Part shown: positions 28,045 through 38,087 of the stretch, piece by piece
How the letters are laid out: each line of letters starts with the position of its first letter
How positions within the stretch are numbered: the first letter of the stretch is position 1
From: VXPQ01 sp965223485
GTDB taxonomy: Bacteria > Bacteroidota > Rhodothermia > Rhodothermales > VXPQ01
Reading direction: 5' to 3'
Assembly (NCBI GenBank): GCA_965223485.1
Contig: OZ244993.1
Span: forward strand, 1,302,001-1,366,000
DNA length: 64,000 nucleotides
Made by a program: the position numbers and the translations under genes
The notes under the pieces: generated by a model
What the model was told of the DNA's origin: nothing
Databases searched by the model: none
Seen by the model: the letters and a program-made list of their open reading frames with translations, nothing else

Positions 28045-28211
28045 CGCCCTCTCCCGATAATTTTTAGTGATCGTCCGTATATTCCTTGAAAGTTTCGATA
28101 CGGAGACATATCTATACTTAATCGGGCATTATTCGCACTGGACATGGAGGTCGGATATGATCTCTTGTGAATGTTTTTCCGGGCGGGCTCATCGCTCTCC
28201 CCCATTTTCCC

Positions 28212-31028
28212 ATGAACGCCATGCTGCGCCATCCGCTCGCTACATCCCTGTTTTGTTTTCTCGCATTCGCTGCGTTCGCGCCCCGGTCGGTGCAGGCGCA
28301 AGCCGTCGTATCGGTTAGCGGCGTCGTTACGGACGCGTCGTCGGCATCTCCTCTGCAAGACGCCAATGTAGTGCTGCTGCTGGATGGCGTCGTGATTGCC
28401 GGCGGCGCTTCGGGCGCCGACGGATCGTATGAGATTTCCGGAGTTCCTCCGGGCGATTACATGCTTTCGGTGCGTTTTGTGGGATACGAGGAGGAACAGA
28501 TGCAGGTATCCTTGCAGCCCGGGGAATCTCTCACGGCAGATGTATCCTTGCGCCCGACAGGGTTCGATCTCAATACAGTAATCGTGAGCGCATCGCGCTC
28601 GTCCGAGAAGGTGCTGGACGCCCCGGCCTCGATCTCCGTCCTGGATGCAAGGGAGATCGAGAGCGTTGCCCTGCCGTCCTCCGCCATGTTGCTTCGGAAT
28701 GTAACCGGGGTGGATATGGCGCAGACGGGCGTCAACCGGTATGAGATCGTGCTGCGAGGGTTCAATAACGTCTTCACCGGAGCCGCGTATGTCATGACCG
28801 ATTACCGGCGGGCGGCCGTGGCGTCCCTGGGCCTGAACGATTATAGCCTGATGCCTATCAGCCAGATCGATCTGGAGCGCGTCGAAGTGGTCAGAGGTCC
28901 GGGATCGGCGCTCTTCGGCGCCGGGGTTGATGCAGGAGTGATCCATTTCATCAGCAAGGATCCGTTTACGCATCCGGGTACGACGGTGCGCGTGGGGGGA
29001 GGCCTGCGCAATGCATTGACTGCATCCCTGCGCCATGCAGGGGTTGCGGGCGGCAAGTTGGGATACAAGGTCGTCGCCGATTTTACGCGCGCCAACGACT
29101 TTGCCTTCAATCCGAAGGACTCCCTGGATGCTGTGCAACTCGCCACGTTCAGGGAGGAGGCGCTGCCCGTCGATTACAATAACCATAGCTATACTGTGTC
29201 GGGTCTGCTTTCCTGGCGGCCTCGTCCGAACGTCACGCTGACGGCCAATGGCGGATATTCGGCTGTCAAGACCATCGGGCTTTCGGGTATCGGTACGATT
29301 CAGGGCGACGGGTTCGGATATACGTACGGGCAGCTTCGCCTCGACGCCGGAAGGTTTTTCGCCCAGGCTTATGCGAATTTCAACGACGCGGGCGATTCCT
29401 TTGTCTATCGATCGGGATCGGTCGAAGACGTAGTGGACAACTCGACCCTGGTCAATGTACAGGGGCGGTACGATTTCGATATTCTGGAGGATCGCTTCCG
29501 TTTTGTTCTCGGCGCGGAATACGAATTGACCAATCCGGTTACGAAGCAAACGGTCTTTGGCCGTAACGACGATAATGACCGATTCGCCGAGACAGGCGCT
29601 TATGTCCAGAGTGTCGTTCGGCTGAGTCCGGTATTGAATGCGACGATCGCCGTGCGTGCGGACAGGCACGACTTGTTTGACGGGGTGCAAATTTCTCCCC
29701 GGGCCGCCCTCGTTTTTAAACCGGATCCCGCGCATAGTCTTCGCGCTACGTTCAACCGGGCATTCGCTTCGCCCGGCACACATAACCTCTTTCTGGATAT
29801 CAATGCGGGAGCGGCCGGGCCGCTTACGATCCAGGCACGGGGAACGCTGGACGGATTTCATTTCCAGCGCGATGCACAAGGCGGCCTGATTGCCTCCAGT
29901 ATGATTCCGGATATTTTCGGGGCGGCCGTTCCTGTAGGCGTCCCGCTCGATTTGCTCTATAGTCAGATATACGGAACGCTTTCGAGTATTCCGGCGTCTG
30001 TGTTGCAAGGGATGCTGGCGGAGCAAGGCTTAAACCTTCCGGCGCCTATCATTACCCGGTTTATCGGCTTGCTCAGTCCGGACGGGGGTATCACCGTAAC
30101 GGGCCTGACGCCGGCCAATATCGGATACCTGGACCTGAACACATTCAGTGTGGATCCAAAGAGTATAACCCAGGATGTGGTGGATGTCCCTCCCCTGGAA
30201 CACACGGTCAGCGAGATATTCGAAGTAGGGTACAAGGGGTTGCTTGGGCAACGCCTGCTGGTCGCCGTGGATGGGTATTACACCCGGCGGCGGAATTTCA
30301 TCAGCCCGTTGCGGGTAGAGACGCCATTCGTGCTGGCGCCGGAACACGGTTTGCTGTTCGGTGATCTGGAAGCGGCGCTCGCCGCCGGTATTGCAGACAA
30401 TACGACCTTGAATGCGGCCTTACAGTTGGTGGGATTGTCGGCAGCCGACGTATCGGCGCTCATCGTAGAGCTTGCGAGGCCAGGCTTTGCCGCGTCTCTT
30501 CCGGAGAATACGCCGATCGGTATCGTGCAGCCTGTGGAAAACATGACGCCCGGCCAGCTTCTGATGACCTATCGGAGCATGGGGGAGATCGAATACTACG
30601 GTCTGGATGTGTCCGCCGAGCTGCTGCTTGGCGATCGGCTGCGCGTTTTCGGAAATCTGTCCCGGGTCAGCGACAACTTTTTTGACGCCAGTGAGCTTGG
30701 CGAAGAGGAAGAAACGCTGGAGTTGTCCATGAATGCCCCCAAAACGAAGGTCAAGGGCGGATTTGCCTACGAATCTTCCGGCAACTGGAGCATCCATGCA
30801 TCCGTGCGGCATACCGGGGGCTTCGAGGTTCGATCGGGTTTGTACTCAGGGGCCGTGGGAAAGCATACGCTGCTGGATGTCGGCGCCGGATACGATCTCG
30901 GCGACTATGTGTCCGGATTGCGTATGAATCTGTCCATGTTCAATGTGCTGGACCAACAACACCGCGAGTTCGTCGGCTCGCCGGAGATAGGCCGAATGGG
31001 GCTTGTACAGATGACCCTGGATATATAA
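28212..31028 (+). CDS. TonB-dependent receptor with carboxypeptidase-like N-terminal domain
   Basis: 938 residues from ATG 28212 (MNAMLRHP), which gives a signal peptide ending at VQAQA; an ATG at 28167 is in frame but adds a poor leader. After the signal lies a CarboxypepD_reg-like domain (VSVSGVVTDASSASPLQDANV) of about 90 residues, then the plug domain (VIVSASRSSEKVLDAPASISVLDA, with ERVEVVRGPGSALFG) and a long beta-barrel ending in an aromatic-poor LVQMTLDI. It imports a substrate across the outer membrane using TonB energy; the ligand is not evident. No SusD partner follows. Confidence 0.92.
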   Translation: MNAMLRHPLATSLFCFLAFAAFAPRSVQAQAVVSVSGVVTDASSASPLQDANVVLLLDGVVIAGGASGADGSYEISGVPPGDYMLSVRFVGYEEEQMQVSLQPGESLTADVSLRPTGFDLNTVIVSASRSSEKVLDAPASISVLDAREIESVALPSSAMLLRNVTGVDMAQTGVNRYEIVLRGFNNVFTGAAYVMTDYRRAAVASLGLNDYSLMPISQIDLERVEVVRGPGSALFGAGVDAGVIHFISKDPFTHPGTTVRVGGGLRNALTASLRHAGVAGGKLGYKVVADFTRANDFAFNPKDSLDAVQLATFREEALPVDYNNHSYTVSGLLSWRPRPNVTLTANGGYSAVKTIGLSGIGTIQGDGFGYTYGQLRLDAGRFFAQAYANFNDAGDSFVYRSGSVEDVVDNSTLVNVQGRYDFDILEDRFRFVLGAEYELTNPVTKQTVFGRNDDNDRFAETGAYVQSVVRLSPVLNATIAVRADRHDLFDGVQISPRAALVFKPDPAHSLRATFNRAFASPGTHNLFLDINAGAAGPLTIQARGTLDGFHFQRDAQGGLIASSMIPDIFGAAVPVGVPLDLLYSQIYGTLSSIPASVLQGMLAEQGLNLPAPIITRFIGLLSPDGGITVTGLTPANIGYLDLNTFSVDPKSITQDVVDVPPLEHTVSEIFEVGYKGLLGQRLLVAVDGYYTRRRNFISPLRVETPFVLAPEHGLLFGDLEAALAAGIADNTTLNAALQLVGLSAADVSALIVELARPGFAASLPENTPIGIVQPVENMTPGQLLMTYRSMGEIEYYGLDVSAELLLGDRLRVFGNLSRVSDNFFDASELGEEEETLELSMNAPKTKVKGGFAYESSGNWSIHASVRHTGGFEVRSGLYSGAVGKHTLLDVGAGYDLGDYVSGLRMNLSMFNVLDQQHREFVGSPEIGRMGLVQMTLDI

Positions 31029-31256
31029 AAGCGTGCTCTGATCCTGTGCGCTGTGCCCGGTCAATTCTCCTTGACGGGATATTCACGGGTGTTTCGCGTT
31101 GATTGCCCTGCTTGCGTGGGGTATTTTGTCCATGCTACGCGTTTACATTCGGCTTCCCGGGGCTCTTTTGTACGTTGCACGGGCGCGATGGCGCCTGTCC
31201 TGTTCCTTTGGCGCATTATTAGCACATCATAGCCGCATCCACTGTCTGCACGAACT

Positions 31257-31628
31257 ATGCCTGCGGATTTCGTTCCCCTGCTGATCATGATGGCGCTTGC
31301 GTCAGGGATGGCGTTGACCCTCCTGAAGGGGGCGGACCTGCTCGGTCCGCGCCGGCGTAACCTGATCAAACAAAGCAGCTACGAGAGTGGGATGGACCCT
31401 GTCGGCACGGCCCATGAGCGCTACTCGGTGAAATTTTATCTGGTGGCGATGATCTTCATCGTGTTCGATGTTGAAGTCGTCTTTTTGTACCCGTGGGCCG
31501 TAAGTTTCCGCGAGTTCATGGATGCGGGGGTTGCCCTGGGAGCCCTGGCGGTTGTTTGCCTGTTTATTCTTATTCTTGGCGTCGGTCTTCTGTACGATGT
31601 CAAAAAGGGTGGGCTGGAGTTCGACTGA
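31257..31628 (+). CDS. nuoA: NADH-quinone oxidoreductase subunit A
   Basis: 123 residues with three transmembrane segments (near 5-25, 63-85, 93-115). Hallmarks are YESGMDPVGTAHERYSVKFY, followed by FIVFDVEVVFLYPWA, where acidic residues sit in the second helix. This is the small membrane subunit that links the peripheral and membrane arms of complex I. First gene of a run that continues to nuoH; about 230 bases upstream are empty apart from possible promoter sequence. Confidence 0.95.
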   Translation: MPADFVPLLIMMALASGMALTLLKGADLLGPRRRNLIKQSSYESGMDPVGTAHERYSVKFYLVAMIFIVFDVEVVFLYPWAVSFREFMDAGVALGALAVVCLFILILGVGLLYDVKKGGLEFD

Positions 31629-31668
31629 CGCTGCATATTTCGTTTCCCGACGACAGATACTGAATACT

Positions 31669-32199
31669 ATGGTTTCGCAAGGCGACCGGAACGAGGGATT
31701 TCTTACTACCAGAGTGGATGTCGTACTGAATTGGGCGCGCTCCAATTCGCTCATGCCGATGCCTATGGGTCTTGCTTGCTGCGCTATTGAAATGATGGCA
31801 TTTGCAGGTCCCAAGTACGATGCAGCCCGTTTTGGAAGCGAGGCCATGCGCTTTTCGCCGCGTCAGGCCGATCTGATGATTGTGGCCGGCTGGGTGTCGT
31901 ACAAGATGGCGCATGCCATTCGCCGGGTATGGGATCAGATGGCTGACCCGAAATGGTGTATCGCCATGGGGGCTTGCGCCTCAACGGGCGGGATGCACCG
32001 TTGCTACGGGGTGGTGCAGGGGTGCGATAATTTTCTGCCGGTAGATGTGTATATCCCCGGATGTCCGCCTCGCCCGGAGGCTCTGTTACATGCCCTGATG
32101 GATATTCAGGAGAATATCCGTAACGAGTATTCCGTTACGCAGGATTATGTGCAGGGGCATGTACTCCCGGCAGGGCAGACCGGTAACGGCATTGGCTGA
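31669..32199 (+). CDS. nuoB: NADH-quinone oxidoreductase subunit B
   Basis: 176 residues; start at ATG 31669 (MVSQGDRNEG) because the upstream frame overlaps nuoA. Carries the ligands of the terminal N2 [4Fe-4S] cluster: the tandem cysteines in GLACCAIEMM, one in GACASTGG and one in YIPGCPPRPE. It passes electrons to quinone at the junction of the two arms. The stop codon lies one base before the nuoC start. Confidence 0.96.
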   Translation: MVSQGDRNEGFLTTRVDVVLNWARSNSLMPMPMGLACCAIEMMAFAGPKYDAARFGSEAMRFSPRQADLMIVAGWVSYKMAHAIRRVWDQMADPKWCIAMGACASTGGMHRCYGVVQGCDNFLPVDVYIPGCPPRPEALLHALMDIQENIRNEYSVTQDYVQGHVLPAGQTGNGIG

Positions 32200-32200
32200 G

Positions 32201-32911
32201 ATGCCCACGGACGCCGAACATACCCCACCGGCGGAAGAAAGCACGCCGTCTCACCGGGTGCTTGATTTCTTTTTTACGCCCGAGGACGCTCCGGCCCCTG
32301 GCGGAAATAATCCGCTTGCCCAGCCCACGACGCAAGTCCCTGAGATTATCCGGGCGTTATGCGATCGGTTTGGCAAAGCCATTCTCGGCGTCGAAGAATA
32401 TGCCGGGGAGCAGACCGTTCTGGTCGAGGCGCAGCACATTGCAGAGGTGTGCCGTTTTCTGAAGGACGAGCAGCGCTTCCTGTATCTGGCGGATGTAGGC
32501 GGCGCAGATCGATTCGTGGAAGAGGACCGGTTTGAAGTGTTCTATAACCTCGTATCCTTTGAAAAGGGAAAGCGTATTCGACTGAAGGTTCGCGTGGACG
32601 AAGCCGCCTTGACCGTACCCACGGTAACGGGTGTATATCGTGCTGCGAACTGGAACGAGCGCGAGGTGTACGACATGCTGGGCATTCGCTTTCAGGGGCA
32701 TCCGGACATGCGCCGGATGTTCATGCCGGAAGATTTCGAATACTATCCGCAACGGAAAGAATTTCCGCAGTTGGGTATTCCCGGGTCGTTGCCGTTGCCT
32801 CCCCGGACACCCGAGGGGCCTCTCCAGTACGATCCCTTTCCGGCTGCTCATGAAGGCCCGGCGCCGAAGAGTTTCCAGGAACCCCCATCACAGATCGCCG
32901 AGGAGGAATGA
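32201..32911 (+). CDS. nuoC: NADH-quinone oxidoreductase subunit C
   Basis: 236 residues from ATG 32201. The conserved 30-kDa subunit motif is NWNEREVYDMLGIRFQGHPDMRRMFMPEDF near residues 150-180, followed by a Pro-rich C-terminal extension. The N-terminal 50 residues are acidic and low in conservation. It forms part of the connecting region of complex I. The last four bases overlap the nuoD start (ATGA), so translation is coupled. Confidence 0.94.
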   Translation: MPTDAEHTPPAEESTPSHRVLDFFFTPEDAPAPGGNNPLAQPTTQVPEIIRALCDRFGKAILGVEEYAGEQTVLVEAQHIAEVCRFLKDEQRFLYLADVGGADRFVEEDRFEVFYNLVSFEKGKRIRLKVRVDEAALTVPTVTGVYRAANWNEREVYDMLGIRFQGHPDMRRMFMPEDFEYYPQRKEFPQLGIPGSLPLPPRTPEGPLQYDPFPAAHEGPAPKSFQEPPSQIAEEE

Positions 32912-34227
32912 GCACCGAATCGGGTTTCCGGACATTGGGAGCGGAATCGGTTTTCCGATTCTGGCCCCGGCATAACGAGGCGATCTACGAACGCCTCGAA
33001 AGCAAGCACGTATGGCTGGAGCAGGCGCTACGCGCCGAGGCGAGAGAAGGGGATCCGCTTGAGCATGAGATGATCCTCAATATCGGGCCGCAGCATCCGG
33101 CCACCCACGGCGTGCTCCGGTGCGTGGTCAAACTGGATGGCGAAACCATTGAGAAATCGGTGCTCGACATCGGTTACTTGCACCGCGGCGTCGAGAAACT
33201 TGCCGAGCACAAGACCTACCAGGAATTCATGCCCTACACGGATCGCATGGATTACATTGCGCCGTATTCCAACAATGTGGCGTGGTGTCTGGCTGTGGAG
33301 AAGCTTGTGGGCATCGACGTTCCCGAACGGGCGCAGTGGCTTCGCATGATCATGTGCGAACTGGCGCGCATTTCGTCGCACTTGCTCTGGCTGGGAGTCG
33401 GATTGATGGATGCCGGCGCCGTGTCCGTCTTTCTGTGGACCTTCAAGGGGCGCGAAGACCTCTATCGCATTTTTGACGAAGTGGCGGGCGCCCGTTTCAC
33501 GGTGTCGCATAGCCGCATCGGTGGACTGGTTGCCGACCTGACGCCGGAAGCATTCCGCTTGATACACCGTTTTGTGGACGATTTTGGTCAGGAGATAGAG
33601 GGATGGGAAGCCCTGCTCAACCGGAACCGTATATGGATCGACAGAAACCGCGATGTGGGTACGCTTACCCGTGAGGAAGCTGTGGAGATCGGGCTTACGG
33701 GGGCGAACCTGCGGGCCAGCGGCGAACCGTATGACATTCGTCGTTTCGAACCGTACCTGTTTTACGGAGAAGTGGATTTCGATGTCCCGACCCGCGAAGA
33801 GGGGGACTCCCTGGCGCGGTATTTTGTGCGGCTCGAAGAGATGAAGCAGAGTTTTCGGATTATCCGGCAATGTCTGGATCGCTTGCCTGATGGCCCCATT
33901 CGCGCCGACGACGCCAAGCGGGCCTATCCGTCGAAGGACGAGGTGTATTACTCCATGGAGGGCATGATCCACGATTTTCTGTATACCGATGTAGGGGTTG
34001 CGCCGCCGAAAGGCGTCGCCTGTTATCAGGCGATCGAATCGCCGAAGGGTGAACTGGGCTGGTACCTCCAGTCCGACGGCACGGGCAATCCCTGGCGGGC
34101 GAAGTTCAAGTCACCCTCTTTTGCGAATTTACAAGGACTCGAACACATAATGGAAGGATCTCTGGTTGCCGACGCCGTCGTTCTTATCGGCTCCATTGAT
34201 CCGGTCATGGGAGAAGCCGACAAATAA
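32908..34227 (+). CDS. nuoD: NADH-quinone oxidoreductase subunit D
   Basis: 439 residues. The 49-kDa subunit: the quinone-site motif NIGPQHPATHGVLR lies near residue 53 and is followed by GYLHRGVEKLAE, YTDRMDY and the C-terminal SLVADAVVLIGSIDPVMGEADK (ending as in other NuoD). Together with NuoB it builds the quinone-binding pocket. The N-terminal 45 residues are an extension. Overlaps nuoC by four bases. Confidence 0.96.
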   Translation: MSTESGFRTLGAESVFRFWPRHNEAIYERLESKHVWLEQALRAEAREGDPLEHEMILNIGPQHPATHGVLRCVVKLDGETIEKSVLDIGYLHRGVEKLAEHKTYQEFMPYTDRMDYIAPYSNNVAWCLAVEKLVGIDVPERAQWLRMIMCELARISSHLLWLGVGLMDAGAVSVFLWTFKGREDLYRIFDEVAGARFTVSHSRIGGLVADLTPEAFRLIHRFVDDFGQEIEGWEALLNRNRIWIDRNRDVGTLTREEAVEIGLTGANLRASGEPYDIRRFEPYLFYGEVDFDVPTREEGDSLARYFVRLEEMKQSFRIIRQCLDRLPDGPIRADDAKRAYPSKDEVYYSMEGMIHDFLYTDVGVAPPKGVACYQAIESPKGELGWYLQSDGTGNPWRAKFKSPSFANLQGLEHIMEGSLVADAVVLIGSIDPVMGEADK

Positions 34228-34234
34228 TCCGGCA

Positions 34235-34909
34235 GTGAGCGATTTCATCAAACATCCTGTTGTACCGTTACCGGATCAATCCCCGGAACCTGTCTTTTCC
34301 GAAGAAGATCTGGTATTCACGGATGCGGAAAAGGAGCGGATCGAAGAATTTCGGGGACAGTATCCGACGCCTGAAGGCGCCGTAATGAAAACCCTCTGGC
34401 TGGCTCAGGAGAAATTCGGGTTTCTGCCCCCGGAGGTGATTCGCCTCGTTGCCGATACGCTCGGCATTCCCTTTTCGCTTGCGTACGGCGTGGCGACGTT
34501 CTATACGCAGTATTACAAGGCAAAGCAGGGGGCGTACGTTCTTGACGTATGCACGTGCTTCAGCTGCCAGTTGTGCGGCGGATATGACATGTTGCACTAC
34601 CTTGAAGAAAAGCTTGGCGTTCGGGAGGGAGAGACGAGCGAAGACGGGTTGTTCACGATCAAGGGAGTGGAATGTCTCGGAGCTTGCGGGACGGCGCCGA
34701 TGCTCCAGGTCACGAACGGACCGTACGTACATAATCTTTCAAGGGAAAAACTGGATGCGCTGATCGATGCGCTAAAGAAGGGGGATATGCCCCCGTTCGT
34801 ATCCGTCACGTTGCCGCAGGACGAAGACGCTTTGGATGGGAACCGGCGATCGGATGCGGAAGCGATGGATACCTGCCGGACCCCGCCGATTGCCGAGACC
34901 CTCGAATAA
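34235..34909 (+). CDS. nuoE: NADH-quinone oxidoreductase subunit E
   Basis: 224 residues if translation starts at GTG 34235, eight bases after nuoD; the upstream ATG at 34166 overlaps nuoD too far. A 2Fe-2S (N1a) protein: cysteines in VCTCFSCQLCGG and in VECLGACGTAPM, with GVATFYTQYY before them. It transfers electrons beside the NADH site. The C-terminal 50 residues extend past the usual family end and are acidic and poorly ordered. Confidence 0.92.
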   Translation: MSDFIKHPVVPLPDQSPEPVFSEEDLVFTDAEKERIEEFRGQYPTPEGAVMKTLWLAQEKFGFLPPEVIRLVADTLGIPFSLAYGVATFYTQYYKAKQGAYVLDVCTCFSCQLCGGYDMLHYLEEKLGVREGETSEDGLFTIKGVECLGACGTAPMLQVTNGPYVHNLSREKLDALIDALKKGDMPPFVSVTLPQDEDALDGNRRSDAEAMDTCRTPPIAETLE

Positions 34910-34966
34910 CGCATCCAACGGAAACATTTGTCTGAAGGGCCCGCACCGCGCCCGGGGCAACAACGT

Positions 34967-36292
34967 ATGGAAATGTCTTCATCAAGCGAAAACGGATCCG
35001 CGAAAGCCGGCGCCTGGCGCAGCTACGAGCGCGTACTCTTGCCCCCGATTCGTGATTTGCATCGGTTCGACGTGTATGTACAGCATGGGGGCTACGAGGC
35101 GTTGCGCGCCGTGTTGACCCGTGAAGAGTGGGCGCCGGGCAAAGTGACCGAGGCGGTTAAGGCAAGCGGTCTGCGCGGTCGAGGCGGTGCAGGATTCCCG
35201 ACAGGGTTGAAATGGAGCTTCATGCCGCCGGTCGATCCCGGAACGCCTCGCTATATTGCCTGCAACGGCGATGAAAGCGAGCCGGGGACATTCAAGGACC
35301 GGCAACTCATGGAATACAACCCGCACCTCATTTTCGAGGGGATCCTGATTGCGGCCTGGGCCATGCAGATCGACGCGACGTATCTCTACATCCGCGGGGA
35401 ATATGCCGACTGGATTCGCCATATGGAACATGAATTGGCGAAACTCTATGCGGAGGGCTATGTCGGCAAGCGAATTCTGGGGACGGATTTTTCCAGCGAG
35501 ATCATCATCCACAAGGGAGCGGGCGCGTATATCTGCGGGGAGGAAACCAGTTTGCTCGAGTCCGTCGAAGGAAAGCGCGCCTATCCGCGCATCAAGCCGC
35601 CGTTTCCTGCGCAAAAGGGACTCTGGGGCTGCCCGACCACGGTCAATAACGTGGAGACGCTGGCCTGCGCGCCTCTTATCGTTAACCGGGGCGCCGAATG
35701 GTTTGCGGGCATCGGCCCGGAAAAACACCCTGGGCCGGTGCTCTACGGCATATCGGGGCATGTCGAGCGCCCCGGCGTGTATGAGTACCCCGCAGGTATG
35801 CTGATCGCCGATTTGATCGAAGAGGTTGCCGGGGGCGTACGCGGCGGCAAGAAACTCAAGGCGATCGTACCGGGCGGCGCTTCGGTGCCGGTCCTGCGCG
35901 CCGACATGATCGATGGCGTGACGATGGATACCGAATCGCTGCGTGAAGCAGGTTCCATGATGGGAACGGCCGGGATGCTGGTGATGGACGAAGACACGGA
36001 CATGGTCAAGTTTCTTCGCCGGGTCACCCGGTTTTATCATCACGAGAGTTGCGGGCAGTGTACGCCATGCCGGGAAGGAACCGGATGGATCGAGAACCTT
36101 GTTACCCGCATCGACGAGGGGGAAGGCGCCCTGCGAGACCTGGATATCCTGCTGGAGCTTTGCGATCAGATGGAAGGCCGGACGGTGTGCGCTCTTGCCG
36201 ATGCGGCAGCCTGGCCCGTCCGCAATACCATCCAGCGTTTCCGGGAAGAATTTGAAGCCAAATGCCGGCAAAGCATATACGCGATGGCGTAA
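34967..36292 (+). CDS. nuoF: NADH-quinone oxidoreductase subunit F
   Basis: 441 residues from ATG 34967 (MEMSSSSEN); a TTG at 34928 is in frame. NADH- and FMN-binding subunit: glycine-rich GLRGRGGAGFPTGLKW, the CNGDESEPGTFKD FMN stretch, GAGAYICGEETSLL, and the N3 [4Fe-4S] ligands in SCGQCTPCREG plus the later cysteine in GRTVCALADAAAWP. It oxidises NADH at the tip of complex I. Confidence 0.96.
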   Translation: MEMSSSSENGSAKAGAWRSYERVLLPPIRDLHRFDVYVQHGGYEALRAVLTREEWAPGKVTEAVKASGLRGRGGAGFPTGLKWSFMPPVDPGTPRYIACNGDESEPGTFKDRQLMEYNPHLIFEGILIAAWAMQIDATYLYIRGEYADWIRHMEHELAKLYAEGYVGKRILGTDFSSEIIIHKGAGAYICGEETSLLESVEGKRAYPRIKPPFPAQKGLWGCPTTVNNVETLACAPLIVNRGAEWFAGIGPEKHPGPVLYGISGHVERPGVYEYPAGMLIADLIEEVAGGVRGGKKLKAIVPGGASVPVLRADMIDGVTMDTESLREAGSMMGTAGMLVMDEDTDMVKFLRRVTRFYHHESCGQCTPCREGTGWIENLVTRIDEGEGALRDLDILLELCDQMEGRTVCALADAAAWPVRNTIQRFREEFEAKCRQSIYAMA

Positions 36293-36318
36293 TATGCGCG
36301 GCGACGCACGTTCCAACC

Positions 36319-38049
36319 ATGTCGAAAATTACGATAGACAATAAGGAGTATGCATTCCGGGGGCAGCCGAAGCTGCTCCAGTTTTGCCTGGATCACGGCG
36401 TGGAGTTGCCGCATTTCTGCTATCACCCGGCGCTTTCTATCCCTGCCAATTGCCGCCAGTGCCTTGTGGAAGTGGGCATGCCGGTTCGGGACAGGGGGAC
36501 AGGCGAGATCACACGGAATGACGACGGGGAGCCGGTTATCCGGTGGATGCCGAAGCTGGACACGAGTTGCTCCGTAGATATGGCGGACGGCATGGTTGTC
36601 CGGACGCATCGGACGAGCGAGCAGGCGGAGCGGGCGCAGAAAGACAACCTCGAGTTCCTGCTCATCAACCATCCCCTTGATTGTCCGATTTGCGATCAGG
36701 CCGGCCACTGTCCGTTACAAAACCAGACGTACAGGTACGGTCCCGAAGGGTCTCGTTTCGAGTTTCTCAAGGTCCGGAAACCCAAGAAGGTTGTGTTGGG
36801 CCCCCGGGTGATGCTGGACGGCGAGCGCTGCATCAACTGCACGCGGTGCACGCGATTTACGGACGAGGTGTCGAAGAGCCATCAATTGACCATCATCGAA
36901 CGCGGCGTAAAAAATTATCCGATGACCGCGCCGGGCGAGGTGTTCGATGAGCCCTACTCTATGAACGTGATCGACATTTGTCCGGTGGGCGCTCTCACGT
37001 CCATCGATTTCCGGTTCCGTGCCCGGATATGGGAGATGAGTTCTGCGCCGTCCATCACGGTGACCAATGCAAAGGGGGCCAATTGCGCATACTGGGTACG
37101 CGACAATCTGGTGCTGCGCATCACGCCCCGCGCGAACCTGCATATCAACGATTACTGGTTGCCGGACGAGGATCGCGCTGCATATTCACGGTTCAACGAA
37201 CATCGCCCCGGAGGCCCTCAGGTTCGCATTGCCGAGGGGTTGAAGTCCGTCGACTGGGAGGCTGCGTACGCCCGCGTATCCGAATTGCTTGGTTCGGTGG
37301 AGGGATCGAACGTCCTCTTCCTGGGATCACCGTATGCAACCGTTGAAGACAACTATCTTCTTGGTAAGCTGGCTGCTTCTGTGGGCGCCTCTGCGCCGGT
37401 GTACGTCCCGCATGTCGAACCGGGCGCCGGCGACGGGTGGCTGATCACAGATGACAAAACGCCGAATGCCGAGGGATGCCGGCGGCTTGGTATCCACCCG
37501 GTCGATCCGGCGCTCGTACGCGCCCGACTCGAGGCGGGCGAGATCGCGGCCGTATATGTCCTGGAAGACGACCCGGTGGCCAGCGGGCTTTTCCGCGCCG
37601 TCGACGTGCAGGATATTCCGGTCATCCTGCATACCTATCATACCACAAACGAAACGACTGCCGCTGCCGACGTGGTGTTGCCGGCTGCGATGGTCGTGGA
37701 GACCGTAGGTACCTATGTGAGTGCAGACGGATACGCACAGCGTGTGTGGCCGGCCAAGGCCATTGTGGGCGTCAACCGGACGCTCCGCATGGAAATGGGC
37801 ATCAGCCGTCCGGATTCGCATGGTACGCCGTTCGACCGCTGGCATAATGCGTCCAATCAGGTAAATTGCAAGCCGAGTTGGGAAATGTTGCCTGTCATTG
37901 CGCGAAGCATGGGCCTGCAAGGGGACGATGCTTCCCCGAAGGCGATTATGCAGGAAATCGCACATACGATCGGAGCCTTCGAGGGCGCTGCCTACGAAAG
38001 TATGGGTGCGCACGGGGTTCGTCTGGCAGAGATCGGAGCCACTGTGTAG
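36319..38049 (+). CDS. nuoG: NADH-quinone oxidoreductase subunit G
   Basis: 576 residues from ATG 36319 (MSKITID). N-terminal [2Fe-2S] ferredoxin domain with CYHP and CRQC, then HCPLQNQTYRYG (N5 cluster His/Cys region), the N4 ligands in GERCINCTRC and CPVGALTS, and a molybdopterin-oxidoreductase-like domain after about residue 220. It is shorter than the 900-residue enterobacterial form because much of the C-terminal domain is missing, as in some other lineages. Carries Fe-S clusters of the electron wire. Confidence 0.94.
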   Translation: MSKITIDNKEYAFRGQPKLLQFCLDHGVELPHFCYHPALSIPANCRQCLVEVGMPVRDRGTGEITRNDDGEPVIRWMPKLDTSCSVDMADGMVVRTHRTSEQAERAQKDNLEFLLINHPLDCPICDQAGHCPLQNQTYRYGPEGSRFEFLKVRKPKKVVLGPRVMLDGERCINCTRCTRFTDEVSKSHQLTIIERGVKNYPMTAPGEVFDEPYSMNVIDICPVGALTSIDFRFRARIWEMSSAPSITVTNAKGANCAYWVRDNLVLRITPRANLHINDYWLPDEDRAAYSRFNEHRPGGPQVRIAEGLKSVDWEAAYARVSELLGSVEGSNVLFLGSPYATVEDNYLLGKLAASVGASAPVYVPHVEPGAGDGWLITDDKTPNAEGCRRLGIHPVDPALVRARLEAGEIAAVYVLEDDPVASGLFRAVDVQDIPVILHTYHTTNETTAAADVVLPAAMVVETVGTYVSADGYAQRVWPAKAIVGVNRTLRMEMGISRPDSHGTPFDRWHNASNQVNCKPSWEMLPVIARSMGLQGDDASPKAIMQEIAHTIGAFEGAAYESMGAHGVRLAEIGATV

Positions 38050-38087
38050 CCGGCGCCGCGCACTGGAAATCATTTTAGAAACCACGC

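Noticed and set aside
27972..30026. 684-residue minus-strand open frame
   Set aside because: Runs antisense to purB's end and the TonB receptor; no family-like features, while the sense genes are clear.
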